Assembly (NCBI RefSeq): GCF_030651185.1
Contig: NZ_JAUSCJ010000018.1
Coordinates: 117,334-181,333 of the forward strand
From: Phenylobacterium sp.
Lineage (GTDB): Bacteria > Pseudomonadota > Alphaproteobacteria > Caulobacterales > Caulobacteraceae
Direction of reading: 5' to 3'
Length of the DNA stretch: 64,000 bases
The notes under the pieces are model-generated. The model was not told the origin of the DNA, did no database searches, and saw only the letters and a list, made by a program, of their open reading frames with translations. Every line of letters begins with the position of its first letter. Positions within the stretch are counted from its first letter, which is position 1. Of this stretch, positions 18,143 through 27,423 are shown in pieces. The translations under genes were made by a program, and so were the position numbers.

Positions 18143-18886
18143 ATGAGTTTTTCCGACGACGAGGTCGAACGCTATGCCCGCCACCTGGTGCTGCGCGAGG
18201 TGGGCGGGCCGGGCCAGCAACGGCTGAAGGCCGCCCGGGTGCTGATCGTCGGGGCCGGAGGCCTGGGCGCGCCCGCCGCCCTCTACCTGGCCGCCGCCGG
18301 GGTCGGGACCCTGGTTCTGGTGGACCCCGACAAGGTCGACGTCTCCAACCTGCAGCGCCAGGTGATCTACACGGGGGATGACGTGGGCCGCTGCAAGGTC
18401 GAGGCCGCCGCCGACCGGCTCAGCGCCCTGAATCCCCACGTGAACATCGAGCGGGTCCCAGTCCACCTGGAGGAGGCCAATGCGCGCGCCCTGGTGCGCG
18501 GCTGCGACCTGGTGCTGGACGGCACCGACGACTTCACCACCCGCTTTTCCGTCAACGCCGCCTGCGTGGCCGAGCATGTGACCCTGGTCTCGGGCGCCAT
18601 CGGCCGCTGGACCGGCCAGGTGGGCGTCTTCCGCCGCGCCCCCTGCTACCGCTGCCTGGTTCCGGAGGTTCCACCCGAGGCCGAGACCTGCTCGGCGGTC
18701 GGCGTGGTGGGCGCCCTGGCCGGCGTGGTGGGCTCGATGATGGCGCTGGAGGCCATCAAGGTCCTGACCGGGGCCGGCGACCCGCTCACCGGCCGCCTGC
18801 TGATCTATGACGGGCTGTCTGGCGAGACCCGGACGGTGAAGATCGGCCCCGACCCTGAGTGCGAGGTCTGCGGCGGCCACCCCTGA
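18143..18886 (+). CDS. moeB: MoeB/ThiF-family sulfur-carrier adenylyltransferase
   Basis: 247 residues. The nucleotide site is [21 protein letters not shown], with [18 protein letters not shown] giving the acidic and Arg finger residues. Two CxxC pairs, CYRC and CEVC, should hold zinc; the Cys in [14 protein letters not shown] aligns with the ThiF/E1 active site region. It activates the C-terminal glycine of MoaD or ThiS by AMP. There is no rhodanese domain. MoeB and ThiF cannot be separated with certainty from sequence, and no moa or thi neighbours are present. Confidence 0.88.
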   Translation: MSFSDDEVERYARHLVLREVGGPGQQRLKAARVLIVGAGGLGAPAALYLAAAGVGTLVLVDPDKVDVSNLQRQVIYTGDDVGRCKVEAAADRLSALNPHVNIERVPVHLEEANARALVRGCDLVLDGTDDFTTRFSVNAACVAEHVTLVSGAIGRWTGQVGVFRRAPCYRCLVPEVPPEAETCSAVGVVGALAGVVGSMMALEAIKVLTGAGDPLTGRLLIYDGLSGETRTVKIGPDPECEVCGGHP

Positions 18887-18945
18887 CCCGGTTGCGCCCC
18901 GTCACAGGGCGGGCCTAGCTGTGAGGCGGCGGCAGGAGCGACCCC

Positions 18946-19014
18946 ATGAAATATAATCAGCTTGGCCGGACCGGCCTGTTCGTCTCGGAAATCTGCCTGG
19001 GGACCATGACCTAG
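18946..19014 (+). pseudogene. 5' stub of an aldo/keto reductase gene
   Basis: An ATG with a good RBS (GGCAGGAGCG, 8 bp upstream) opens a 22-codon frame, MKYNQLGRTGLFVSEICLGT plus MT, then TAG. This is the conserved N-terminus of aldo/keto reductases (YNQLGRTGLxVSxxxLGTMTFG); the TIM barrel that should follow is missing. Three bases after the stop comes the end of the hydroxyacid dehydrogenase gene on the other strand. A deletion or rearrangement with its breakpoint right after codon 22 explains this best. Confidence 0.8.
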
Positions 19015-19016
19015 CC

Positions 19017-20003
19017 CTACAGCATCGAGGTCAGCACCCGGTCCGGCGGCTTGTGCCCGTCCATCCAGGTCTTGATGTTGATGATCACCTTCTCGCCCAT
19101 CTCGGTGCGGGCCTCCACCGTGGCCGAGCCCAGGTGGGGCAGGAGGACCGCGTTGGGCAGCTTGAGCAGCTTGGGATTGATCGCCGGCTCGAACTCGAAG
19201 ACGTCCAGGCCCGCCCCGCCGATCTCGCCCTTGGCCAGCTGGTCGGCCAGGGCGCCCTCGTCGATGATCTCGCCGCGGGCGGTGTTCACCAGGATGGCGT
19301 GGGGCTGCATCAGCTTCAGGCGCCTGGCCGACAGCAGGTGATAGGTGGCCGGGGTGTGCGGGCAGTTGACCGAGATGATGTCCATCCGGGCCAGCATCTG
19401 GTCGAGGCTCTCCCAGTAGGTGGCCTCCAGGTCCTCGGCGATGCGGGGGCTGACCGGCTTGCGGTTGTGATAGTGGATCTGCATGCCGAAGGCCTTGGCC
19501 CGGCGCGCCACGGCCTGGCCGATGCGGCCCATGCCGATAATTCCCAGCCGCTTACCGGAAATCCGGCGGCCCATCATCCAGGTGGGCGCCCAGCCGGTGA
19601 AGCCCCCGGCCTGGGCCACATTGGCCCCCTCCACGATGCGCCGCGACACCGCCATCATCAGGGCCAGCGTCAGGTCGGCGGTGTCCTCGGTCAGGACGCC
19701 GGGCGTATTGGTGACGCTGATGCCCCGCGCATTGGCGGCGGCCACGTCGATATGGTCCACGCCGGCCCCGAAATTGGCGATCAGCTTCAACTGGTCGCCG
19801 GCCTGGCTGATCAGTTCGGCGTCGATCCTGTCGGTGATGGTGGGGACGATGACGTCGGCGCTCGCCACCGCCGCCGCCAGGGCCGCGCGATCCAGGGGCT
19901 CGTCGCTGAGGTTGAGCTGGGTGTCGAACAGCTCGCGCATCCGGGTCTCCACGGGATCGGGGAGCCTTCGGGTGACGATGACTTTGGGTTTTCGGGCGGG
20001 CAT
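19017..20003 (-). CDS. D-isomer-specific 2-hydroxyacid dehydrogenase (glyoxylate/hydroxypyruvate reductase-like)
   Basis: 328 residues from ATG at 20003 (MPARKPKVIVTRRLPDPVE); an ATG at 20033 is an alternative. NAD(P) site is GIIGMGRIGQAVARRAKAFG. The catalytic triad is Arg in NTARGEIIDE, Glu in DVFEFEPA and His in LLPHLGSAT. The pattern is that of GyaR/glycerate dehydrogenases, which reduce glyoxylate or hydroxypyruvate. Its 3' end lies 3 bp from the truncated aldo/keto reductase stub, so it borders a rearrangement point. Confidence 0.92.
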   Translation of the reverse strand: MPARKPKVIVTRRLPDPVETRMRELFDTQLNLSDEPLDRAALAAAVASADVIVPTITDRIDAELISQAGDQLKLIANFGAGVDHIDVAAANARGISVTNTPGVLTEDTADLTLALMMAVSRRIVEGANVAQAGGFTGWAPTWMMGRRISGKRLGIIGMGRIGQAVARRAKAFGMQIHYHNRKPVSPRIAEDLEATYWESLDQMLARMDIISVNCPHTPATYHLLSARRLKLMQPHAILVNTARGEIIDEGALADQLAKGEIGGAGLDVFEFEPAINPKLLKLPNAVLLPHLGSATVEARTEMGEKVIINIKTWMDGHKPPDRVLTSML

Positions 20004-20085
20004 GGGCGGTTTGCGGAACTCGAAAAAGGGCATGCGGCGCGGGGGTGACTGGCGCGCCGTGAGATGAACCTCTAGCAAAGGGCAT

Positions 20086-20631
20086 ATGAGCGGCCAAGGC
20101 GAGGCGGAAACGGCGATGAGCGCACGGGCGTGGGCGCCGATCTTTGCGGCGGTGCTGTTCTGGAGCCTTGGGGTGGTCGAGATGGCCGTCGCGGCGGACC
20201 GCCCGACCCCCTCCGGATTGCCGGTTCCGCGCTATGTGGCGCTGAAATTCGGCGAGGTGAACGCCCGCGCCGGCCCCGGCGACGATCACAGGTTACTGTG
20301 GGTCTACCGGGTCAAGGGCCTGCCGGTGCAGGTGGTGGCGGAAAACACCGAGTGGCGGCGGATCTGCGATCCGGAGCGCGGCCTGGCCTGGGTCCACCGG
20401 CGCACCACCGACGGCCGCCGGATGGTGATGCGCACGCAAGCAACGCCCCTGGCCCTGCGCGGCGCGCCCAAGCCCACCGCCGCGGTACACGCCTTTTTGA
20501 ACGCCCGCGCCCTGGCCGCGTTGGTTCGCTGCGACAGCAAGGCTTGGTGCAAGCTCCGGGTGGACGGCGTGTCGGGGTGGGCGCCGGCGTCTGAACTCTG
20601 GGGAACCGACGACAAGCCCCAATGCCGTTGA
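20086..20631 (+). CDS. Exported SH3-like domain protein
   Basis: 181 residues. After a short charged N-terminus comes a signal/anchor (AWAPIFAAVLFWSLGVVEMA). Two bacterial-SH3-like repeats follow: YVALKFGEVNARAGPGDDH...WVYRVKGLPVQVVAENTEWRRI and the second ending WCKLRVDGVSGWAPASELWG. This COG3807-type protein is conserved across alphaproteobacteria, usually beside a D-2-hydroxyacid dehydrogenase as here. It probably binds cell-wall or protein ligands in the periplasm. ATG 20116 is an alternative start. Confidence 0.88.
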   Translation: MSGQGEAETAMSARAWAPIFAAVLFWSLGVVEMAVAADRPTPSGLPVPRYVALKFGEVNARAGPGDDHRLLWVYRVKGLPVQVVAENTEWRRICDPERGLAWVHRRTTDGRRMVMRTQATPLALRGAPKPTAAVHAFLNARALAALVRCDSKAWCKLRVDGVSGWAPASELWGTDDKPQCR

Positions 20632-20689
20632 GCGACGCGGCCGGCTCTGATAGGCCCTGACCCTCTTTGAAAGCCGGAAGGCCACCTGC

Positions 20690-21205
20690 ATGACCATGGG
20701 CGTGAAAGCCAAGGACAACTACAGCTACGAAGATCTCATGGCCTGTGCGCGCGGTGAGATGTTCGGGCCGGGCAACGCCCAGCTTCCGGCCCCGCCGATG
20801 CTGTTGTTCGACCGGATGACCAAGATCACCGACGAGGGCGGCGAGCACGGCAAGGGCTATATCGAGGCCGAGTTCGACATCAATCCGGACCTCTGGTTCT
20901 TCGATTGCCACTTCATCGGCGACCCCGTCATGCCGGGCAGCCTTGGCCTCGACGCGCTCTGGCAGCTCGTGGGCTTTTATCTGGGTTGGATCGGCGGCAA
21001 GGGCCGCGGCCGTGCGCTTGGCTGCGGTGAGGTGAAGTTCGGGGGCGAAGTGACCCAGAACATCAAGAAGGTCACATACAAGGTCCAGATGAAGCGGGTC
21101 ATCAACCGTCGTCTGGTCATGGGCATCGGCGACGGTGTGCTGGAAGCCGACGGCGTTCCTATCTACTGGGCGCAGGATCTCCGCGTCGGTCTCTACCAAC
21201 GGTAA
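20690..21205 (+). CDS. fabA: 3-hydroxydecanoyl-ACP dehydratase/isomerase
   Basis: 171 residues. The hot-dog-fold active site is [20 protein letters not shown], with the catalytic His and, further on, the Asp on the central helix. It dehydrates 3-hydroxyacyl-ACP and isomerises trans-2 to cis-3-decenoyl-ACP, the branch point to unsaturated fatty acids. The gene heads fabA-fabB-GNAT-fabI. In other alphaproteobacteria an irr gene often stands upstream; here it does not. Confidence 0.97.
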   Translation: MTMGVKAKDNYSYEDLMACARGEMFGPGNAQLPAPPMLLFDRMTKITDEGGEHGKGYIEAEFDINPDLWFFDCHFIGDPVMPGSLGLDALWQLVGFYLGWIGGKGRGRALGCGEVKFGGEVTQNIKKVTYKVQMKRVINRRLVMGIGDGVLEADGVPIYWAQDLRVGLYQR

Positions 21206-21239
21206 AGCGGCAAAAAGCCGTCCGGATCTGGGAGCAAAC

Positions 21240-22451
21240 ATGCGCCGCGTCGTCATTACGGGTATCGGTATCGTCTCCTCCATTGGCGTGGACGCCAATG
21301 AGGTTCTCGTCTCGCTGCGCGAGGCCAGGTCGGGTGTCCGGGCCGCTCCGGAATATGCCGAACTGGGCTTCCGCAGCCAGGTGGAGGCCAAGCCGCAGCT
21401 GGACTGGGAAACCCTGGTGGACCGCCGCGCGGCCCGCTTCCTGGCCCAGGGCACCGGTTTCGCCCATATCGCCATGGAACAGGCGATCGCCGATTCCGGC
21501 CTCGAAGAAGCCGAGGTCTCCAATGTGCGAACCGGCCTGATCGTCGGCTCGGGCGGCCCCTCCACCCGGGCCATCATCGAGGCGGCGGAGACGGCCAAGA
21601 CCCGCGGCCCCAAGCGCGTCGGCCCCTTCGCGGTGCCCAAGGCGATGAGCTCGGGCCCGTCGGCCACCCTGGCCACCTGGTTCAAGATCAAGGGCCTGAA
21701 CTTCTCCATCTCCTCGGCCTGCGCCACCTCAACCCACTGCATCGGGGTCGGCTACGAGCAGATCCTGATGGGCAAGCAGGACGTGGTGTTCGCGGGCGGC
21801 ACGGAAGAGCTCGACTGGACGCTGTCGGTGCTGTTCGACGCCATGGGCGCCATGAGCTCCAACTTCAACGCGACCCCGGCCGTGGCCAGCCGCGCCTATG
21901 ACGCCGCCCGCGACGGCTTCGTCATCGCCGGCGGCGCCGGACTGGTGGTGCTGGAGGAGTACGAGCACGCCAAGGCGCGCGGGGCCAAGATCTACGGCGA
22001 GATCGTCGGCTACGCCGCCAATTCCGACGGCTTCGACATGGTCGCCCCCTCGGGCGAGGGCGCGGCCCGCTGCATGAACCTGGCCATGGCCGACCTCGGC
22101 GGCCGCCGAATAGACTACCTGAACCCGCACGGCACCTCGACGCCGGTCGGCGACATGAAGGAGATGGAGGCCGTGCGCGCGGTCTTCGGGGACAAGGCGC
22201 CCCACATCTCGTCGACCAAGTCCCTCACCGGCCACAGCCTGGGGGCCGCCGGCGCCCAGGAGGCGATCTATTCGCTGCTGATGCTGAACAACGGCTTCCT
22301 GGCCGAGAGCGCCCACATTGAGAACCTCGACCCCGCCTTCGCCGACCTGCCGATCCTGAGGAAGCGCCTCGACCAGCAGGTGGAGACGGTGATGTCCAAC
22401 AGCTTCGGTTTCGGCGGCACCAACGGCTGCCTGGTGATGGCCAAGGTCTAG
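21240..22451 (+). CDS. fabB: 3-oxoacyl-ACP synthase I
   Basis: 403 residues from the ATG at 21240 with GGGAGC about 7 bp ahead. Catalytic Cys in [13 protein letters not shown], His in [13 protein letters not shown] and His in [11 protein letters not shown] make the Cys-His-His triad of KAS I. It elongates cis-3-decenoyl-ACP. It lies 34 bp after fabA. A family B palindromic repeat stands right after the stop, between it and the rest of the cluster. Confidence 0.97.
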   Translation: MRRVVITGIGIVSSIGVDANEVLVSLREARSGVRAAPEYAELGFRSQVEAKPQLDWETLVDRRAARFLAQGTGFAHIAMEQAIADSGLEEAEVSNVRTGLIVGSGGPSTRAIIEAAETAKTRGPKRVGPFAVPKAMSSGPSATLATWFKIKGLNFSISSACATSTHCIGVGYEQILMGKQDVVFAGGTEELDWTLSVLFDAMGAMSSNFNATPAVASRAYDAARDGFVIAGGAGLVVLEEYEHAKARGAKIYGEIVGYAANSDGFDMVAPSGEGAARCMNLAMADLGGRRIDYLNPHGTSTPVGDMKEMEAVRAVFGDKAPHISSTKSLTGHSLGAAGAQEAIYSLLMLNNGFLAESAHIENLDPAFADLPILRKRLDQQVETVMSNSFGFGGTNGCLVMAKV

Positions 22452-22453
22452 GC

Positions 22454-22565
22454 TGTCATCCCGGTTTCCGCGCAGCGGAAGACCGGGACCCAGACGCGCG
22501 GGGCTTGCCGGAGGAATCGGTGGGTCCCGCACTTCCGCGGCTTCGCCGCTGCATGCGGGATGACA
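22454..22565. repeat. Intergenic palindromic repeat, family B
   Basis: It opens TGTCATCCCGG and closes GCGGGATGACA, with inner segments CGCAGCGGAAGACCGGGACCCA and GGTGGGTCCCGC. The same unit flanks the other side of the fabI region at 23888-24003. It separates fabB from the GNAT gene and even supplies an in-frame ATG (22553), which was not chosen as the start. Confidence 0.8.
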
Positions 22566-22567
22566 CG

Positions 22568-23041
22568 GTGGGAAAGACCGACGGCTCAGAAATCACCTTC
22601 CGCCCCGCCCGCCGGCAGGACGTGGCGCGGATCGTCGAACTGCTGGCCGACGATCCTCTCGGCTCCGGCCGCGAGCGGTTCGAAGACCCGCTGCCCGCCA
22701 GCTACGACGCCGCCTTCGACCGCATCGAGGCCAGCGACGGTAACATTCTTACCGTCGCCGAACTCGACGGCGCGGTGGTGGGCTGCCTGCAGATGACCTT
22801 CATCCCCGGCCTGTCGAACCAGGGCGCCGACCTGGCCCTCATCGAAGGGGTCCGCGTCGACACCGCCCTTCGCAGCCAGGGCCTTGGCCAGCAACTCATT
22901 GAATGGGCGCTGGAAACCGCCCGCGCGCGGGGCTGTCAGGCGGTGGAGCTGTTCACCCACAAGACCCGCGCCGACGCCCACCGCTTCTACGACCGGCTGG
23001 GCTTTGACCAGAGCCACGTGGGTTACCGTATCAAACTCTAG
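22568..23041 (+). CDS. GNAT-family N-acetyltransferase
   Basis: 157 residues from the GTG at 22568 (MGKTDGSEITFRPARRQDVA); ATG 22553 lies inside the repeat. The acetyl-CoA loop is VRVDTALRSQGLGQQLIEWA (R/Q-x-x-G-x-G/A), and the C-terminal motif B is FYDRLGFDQSHVGY. It resembles small-molecule or amino-acid acetyltransferases, but the substrate cannot be assigned. Its place between fabB and fabI, with 10 bp to fabI, is unusual. Confidence 0.85.
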   Translation: MGKTDGSEITFRPARRQDVARIVELLADDPLGSGRERFEDPLPASYDAAFDRIEASDGNILTVAELDGAVVGCLQMTFIPGLSNQGADLALIEGVRVDTALRSQGLGQQLIEWALETARARGCQAVELFTHKTRADAHRFYDRLGFDQSHVGYRIKL

Positions 23042-23051
23042 GAGAACCGCC

Positions 23052-23870
23052 GTGGCCGAGGACTACGACCTGCCCAGGGGCGAGCTGATGAAGGGCAAGA
23101 AGGGCGTCGTCATCGGCGTCGCCAACCACCAGTCCATCGCCTGGGGCATCTCCGCCCAGCTGGCGGCCCAGGGGGCCGAGCTGGCCTTCCTGCACCTGCC
23201 GGGCATGGAGCGCCGGGTGCAGCCCCTGGCCGACTCCATCGGCGTGAAGACCGTCGTCGCCGTGGACGCCACCGACGACGCCCAGATGGATGCGGCCTTC
23301 GCGAAGATCGAGGCCGACCTCGGGACGATCGACTTCTTCGTCCACTCCATCGCCTACGCCCCCAGGGATGAGATCAAGGGCTCCTTCGTGGAGAACACCA
23401 CCCGGGCGGGCTTCCTGCAGGCCATGGACATCTCGGTGTTCAGTTTCGTCGATTGCGCCAGGCGCGCGGCGCGGCTGATGCCGAACGGGGGGTCGATCAT
23501 CTGCATGACCTATCTGGGCTCGGAGCGGGTGATCCCCAACTACAACACCATGGGGGTGGCCAAGGCTGGCCTCGAGGCCGCGACGCGCTACGCCGCCCGC
23601 GACCTGGGGCCGGCGAAGATCCGCGTCAACGCCATCTCGGCCGGCGCCATGCGCACCCTGTCCCTGGCCGGTATCGCCGGCGGCCGGGAAAAGCTCTCCC
23701 AGGGCCGGGCCATGTCGGCGCTGAAGGAGGACACCTCCATGGAGGGCGTGGCCGGGACGGCGTTGTGGCTGCTGTCGGACCTCGGCCGCTCCACCACCGG
23801 CGAGGTGGTGCATGTGGACGCCGGCTTCCACATGATCGGCCTGCCCGACGATATCGGGTCGGAACCGTAG
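23052..23870 (+). CDS. fabI: Enoyl-ACP reductase
   Basis: 272 residues from the GTG at 23052, with AGGAGAA about 7 bp ahead. It begins AEDYDLPRGELMKGKKGVVI, then GVANHQSIAWGIS, the NADH-binding turn of FabI. The catalytic Y-x6-K is YNTMGVAKAGLEA. FabI reduces trans-2-enoyl-ACP in the last step of each elongation cycle. It is the third enzyme of the fabA-fabB-fabI cluster and the usual triclosan target. Confidence 0.96.
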   Translation: MAEDYDLPRGELMKGKKGVVIGVANHQSIAWGISAQLAAQGAELAFLHLPGMERRVQPLADSIGVKTVVAVDATDDAQMDAAFAKIEADLGTIDFFVHSIAYAPRDEIKGSFVENTTRAGFLQAMDISVFSFVDCARRAARLMPNGGSIICMTYLGSERVIPNYNTMGVAKAGLEAATRYAARDLGPAKIRVNAISAGAMRTLSLAGIAGGREKLSQGRAMSALKEDTSMEGVAGTALWLLSDLGRSTTGEVVHVDAGFHMIGLPDDIGSEP

Positions 23871-23887
23871 GCGCCGCGAAACCAGAT

Positions 23888-24003
23888 GTGTCATCCCGGA
23901 AAGCCCGCAGGGCTTGTCCGGGACCCATATGCGCGGGGCATCCAGGAAGATTCTGTGCTTCTGGGTCCCGGTCTTTCGCGTGCCGCGAAAACCGGGATGA
24001 CAC
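23888..24003. repeat. Intergenic palindromic repeat, family B
   Basis: GTGTCATCCCGG at the left is the exact reverse complement of CCGGGATGACAC at the right, 12-bp arms. Internal CGGGACCCA/TGGGTCCCG and GCGCGGGGC blocks match the repeat at 22454-22565. It fills the gap between fabI and the convergent tetR gene and may act as a bidirectional terminator. Confidence 0.82.
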
Positions 24004-24015
24004 TGGGGCCGCGGC

Positions 24016-24624
24016 CTAAACCGAATAGGCCCGCATGAAGCGGCGGGCGGCCTCCGCGGCGATGGCGTCGATCTGCGCCGGTGTCAGACCCCGGTCCACC
24101 CCCAGCAGGTCGGCCAGCTGGTAGGTGCCCACCACCATGCCGCCAAAGAACTCCGCGGCCATGGCCGGGTCGTCGACCGCCAGGCGCCCATCGGCGGTCT
24201 CGCGGGCCAGGAAGGCGGCCAGGCGGGCGCGGGAGGCCTTGGGCCCGGCCTCGAACACGGCGCGGGCGACATCTGGCGCCTCGCCGGCGCCCTGGATGTA
24301 GAGGCGCATCATCGCCGTCGACCGGGGACTGATGATCGCCTGCAGCATGGTGCGCGCGAAGCCGGCCAGGGTGGCCTCGGGGTGCTCGTCGGCGCCGGGC
24401 ATCTCCAGCGGCGCGGTGATGTCGGCCACCCGGCGATCCACCAGGGCGCGGATCAGCTCGGCCTTGGAGCCGTAGTGATTATAAATTGTCTGTTTGGAGA
24501 CCCCGGCCCGGCGCGCCACCTCCTCCATGGAGGCGGCCAGGCCCCGCTCGCCCAGCACCTCGACGGCCGCGTCGAGGATGGCCTCCCCCTTGGCGAGATC
24601 GATCTGTCCGGCCACCCGGGGCAT
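24016..24624 (-). CDS. TetR/AcrR-family repressor of the efflux operon
   Basis: 202 residues. The N-terminal helix-turn-helix reads EEVARRAGVSKQTIYNHYGS, a near-consensus TetR recognition helix. The C-terminal ~140 residues (FARTMLQAIISP, RLAAFLARE, ADLLGVDRGLTPAQID) form a ligand-binding domain of AefR-like type. Its start overlaps the MFS stop by one base (TGATG). Being last in the operon, it probably represses its own transcription together with the pump genes; see the palindrome at 27424. Confidence 0.9.
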   Translation of the reverse strand: MPRVAGQIDLAKGEAILDAAVEVLGERGLAASMEEVARRAGVSKQTIYNHYGSKAELIRALVDRRVADITAPLEMPGADEHPEATLAGFARTMLQAIISPRSTAMMRLYIQGAGEAPDVARAVFEAGPKASRARLAAFLARETADGRLAVDDPAMAAEFFGGMVVGTYQLADLLGVDRGLTPAQIDAIAAEAARRFMRAYSV

Positions 24625-26231
24625 CAGTGATCTCCGCCGGGCGGTGACGGTGGGGCGGCGGCGACGGGCCGGGCCAGCACGGCCAGGACCACGGCCACGG
24701 CGCAGCCGGCCGACAGGAACATGAAGACGTCGGCGAACGCCATCACCAGGGCCTGCCGGTGCAGCATCATCCCCATCATCTTGTACATGCCCCCCTGCGG
24801 ATCCAGCGCCCCGGACGCCTCCATCATCCCGGCCAGCCGGGTCATCATCTCCTGAGCCTCCATGCTGCCGCTGTTGAGCGAGGCCGACAGGGCGCCGAGG
24901 TGGACGGCGCTCATCCGCGACAGGATGGTGGTCACCATGGCCAGCCCCACCGCCCCGCCAACATTGCGGATCAGGTTCAGCAGTCCAGAACCGTCCTTCA
25001 TCATGCTGAGCGGCAGGGTGGAAATGCTCATCTGGGAGGCGGCGATCATGGCGATCATCGCCCCCAGGCCCCGGCAGACCTGCAGCACCAGGAACTCGTT
25101 GAAGCCCCAGTCGGACCCGACGTGGACCCCCTGGCCCAGGCCGATCCCCACCAGGGAGAAGCCCAGCACCATGCCGATGCGCAGGTCCATGGCGCGGATC
25201 ACCCGCCCGGCGATGGGGGCGGCCAGGAACATGGCCAGGCCCGAGACCAGCATGGTGGTGCCAACCTGGCCCGGCGAATAGCCGCGCACCTGGGCCAGGT
25301 AGAGGGGCAGGACGAAGGTTCCGGAATAGAGGCTCATCCCGGACACGAAATTCATCACCGTGCCGATCAGGAAGTTGCGGTCGCTGAAGGGCGCCAGCGA
25401 GACGATGGGCTGGCGATAGGTGAGCTGACGCCAGACGAAGGCCGCGCCGGACAGCAAAGCCAGCAGGGCCAGGCCGAGGATCTTGTCATCCTTCAGCCAG
25501 CCGTCGCCGGAGCCCTCCTCCAGCACGTACTGCATGCTGAGCAGGAACACCGCCATGAAGACCAGGCCCGTCCAGTCGATGCCGCGGGCCAGGCGCGGGT
25601 CGCCCTTGTCGAAGTCGGCGTAGCGGGCCACCAGGAACAGGGACAACAGGCCCGGGATCACATTGATGTAGAACAGCCACCGCCAGCCGAAAGCGTCGGT
25701 GAGGTGGCCGCCGATGGTGGGACCGACCGTGGGCGCCAGGGTGACGATCAGGCCCACCACCACATTGGCGGTGATCCGCCGCTCCAGGGGGAAGACCGTC
25801 ATCGCCGCGGCGAACACCTGGGGGATCATCGCGCCGCCGGCCAGGCCCTGCAGGGCGCGGGTGACGATCATCATCTCGAAGGTGGTGGAAAGGCCCGTCA
25901 GGATCGAGGCGACGATGAACACCACGGTGGCGGCCATGAAGAACGGCCGCGTCCCCCACATCTTCGAGAAATAGGCGGCCAGGGGGATCATCACCACCTC
26001 GGCCAGCAGGTAGATGGTCTGCACCCAGCTGATCTGGTCGGCGCTGGCGCCCACGCCGGCCTGGATCTGGGCCAGGGAGGAGGCGACGATCTGGACGTCG
26101 AGGACGGCCATGAACTGGCCGATGACCATGCCCCCGAACCCCAGGAACACCTTTATCCAGTCGATCTCGCCCGACTTGGTCAGGTGACCGCCAGGGGGTC
26201 CGGGCGCCGCGATGACAACGGTGTCGGCCAC
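24624..26231 (-). CDS. DHA2-family (EmrB/QacA) multidrug MFS transporter
   Basis: 535 residues with about 14 membrane spans. FMAVLDVQIVASSLAQIQAG is the DHA2 motif D1, TIYLLAEVVMIPL and ALQGLAGGAMIPQVFAAAM (motif C-like) follow. Such proteins pair with an HlyD-type adaptor and an outer-membrane channel to expel drugs, dyes or uncouplers. It lies 6 bp after the adaptor gene. No TolC-type gene is in the operon. Confidence 0.93.
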   Translation of the reverse strand: MADTVVIAAPGPPGGHLTKSGEIDWIKVFLGFGGMVIGQFMAVLDVQIVASSLAQIQAGVGASADQISWVQTIYLLAEVVMIPLAAYFSKMWGTRPFFMAATVVFIVASILTGLSTTFEMMIVTRALQGLAGGAMIPQVFAAAMTVFPLERRITANVVVGLIVTLAPTVGPTIGGHLTDAFGWRWLFYINVIPGLLSLFLVARYADFDKGDPRLARGIDWTGLVFMAVFLLSMQYVLEEGSGDGWLKDDKILGLALLALLSGAAFVWRQLTYRQPIVSLAPFSDRNFLIGTVMNFVSGMSLYSGTFVLPLYLAQVRGYSPGQVGTTMLVSGLAMFLAAPIAGRVIRAMDLRIGMVLGFSLVGIGLGQGVHVGSDWGFNEFLVLQVCRGLGAMIAMIAASQMSISTLPLSMMKDGSGLLNLIRNVGGAVGLAMVTTILSRMSAVHLGALSASLNSGSMEAQEMMTRLAGMMEASGALDPQGGMYKMMGMMLHRQALVMAFADVFMFLSAGCAVAVVLAVLARPVAAAPPSPPGGDH

Positions 26232-26237
26232 GGCGGG

Positions 26238-27341
26238 CTAGCGCGAGACGCCGCGGCGGGCGAGTTGCGCGGCGGGTGCGGCGTCGGCGAAGCCCAGACC
26301 CGTGTCCTTGCGGACATCGACCTTCACCTCCACCGACAGGCCGGGCCTTAAGGCGCCCGCCAGGGGCTCCTTGGGGTCGACGGCGATCTTCACCGGCAGG
26401 CGTTGGGCGATCTTGGTGAAGTTGCCCACGGCGTTCTCCACCGGGATCAGGGCGAATTCCGAGCCGGTGGCGGGGGCAAAGGAGTCGATATGGCCGCGAA
26501 TGGTCTGCCGGCCGAAGGCGTCGGCGCGGATCTCCACCGGCTGGCCGATCCGCAGGCGCGAGACCTGGGTCTCCTTGAAGTTGGCCACCACATAGGCCTG
26601 GCCCAGGGGCACGATGCTCATCAGGTTGGTTCCGGGGCGGACGTATTGGCCGGGCCGCACGGCCTTGGCGCCCACCACGCCGGCGACGGGGGCTCGGATC
26701 TCGGTGCGGGAGACGTCGATGCGGGCGGAATCCACCGCCGCGTGGGCCGCCTGGGCCTGGGCGAAGGTCTGGGCGCGCGCCGAGCCCAGGGATTCCGCGG
26801 TCCGGCGTTCGGCCTCAAGGGCGGCCTGGGCCTGGGCCACCCCCGCCGTGGCGGTGCTGGCGGCGGCCTTTGCCGATTGGGCCCGTTGCGACGAGACCCA
26901 GCCCTGCCTAGCCAGGAGGCCATAACGGTTGAGTTCTGCCGTCGCCATCTGGGCCTGGGCGTGGGCGGAATCCACGCCCGCCGCCCGCTGGGCGATCATG
27001 GCGGTCTCCAGGGCCGACTTGTCGTCGACGCCGCGCACCGCCGCGTCGAGGGCGGCGGCGTTGGCGATGGCCTGGGCGAGCTTGGCCTGCAGGCTGGCGG
27101 CGTCCAGCCGCGCCACCACCTGGCCGGCGGCGACCCGCTGGTTGTCCTCCACCAGGACCTGCGCGACATAGCCGTCCACCTGCGGCGCCACGGCCACCTT
27201 GTCGGCGGCGATGAAGGCGTTGTCGGTGGACTCGTACCTCTGCTTGTTCGTCCACCAGAGGCCGCCGCCGACGATCAGGGCCAGGGCGACCACGCCCCCC
27301 ACGAGGATCGGAACCCGTCTGTCGCCCGGTACGCCCGCCAT
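26238..27341 (-). CDS. HlyD/EmrA-family membrane fusion protein
   Basis: 367 residues from the ATG at 27339-27341, with GGGGA 6 bp ahead (an ATG 2 codons earlier is also possible). One membrane anchor (PILVGGVVALALIVGGGLWW) is followed by STDNAFIAADKVAVAPQVDGYVAQV, the lipoyl half, a long Ala/Gln-rich coiled coil, and TEIRAPVAGVVGAKAVRPGQYV. It bridges the MFS pump to an outer-membrane channel. First gene of the efflux operon. Confidence 0.93.
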   Translation of the reverse strand: MAGVPGDRRVPILVGGVVALALIVGGGLWWTNKQRYESTDNAFIAADKVAVAPQVDGYVAQVLVEDNQRVAAGQVVARLDAASLQAKLAQAIANAAALDAAVRGVDDKSALETAMIAQRAAGVDSAHAQAQMATAELNRYGLLARQGWVSSQRAQSAKAAASTATAGVAQAQAALEAERRTAESLGSARAQTFAQAQAAHAAVDSARIDVSRTEIRAPVAGVVGAKAVRPGQYVRPGTNLMSIVPLGQAYVVANFKETQVSRLRIGQPVEIRADAFGRQTIRGHIDSFAPATGSEFALIPVENAVGNFTKIAQRLPVKIAVDPKEPLAGALRPGLSVEVKVDVRKDTGLGFADAAPAAQLARRGVSR

Positions 27342-27423
27342 CACCATTCCCCAATCGCCCGGCGCATAGACGAGACCGGCGAGTCCAGGAAACATTCGCG
27401 GTGGGGGCTCGGCAATGGATAAG

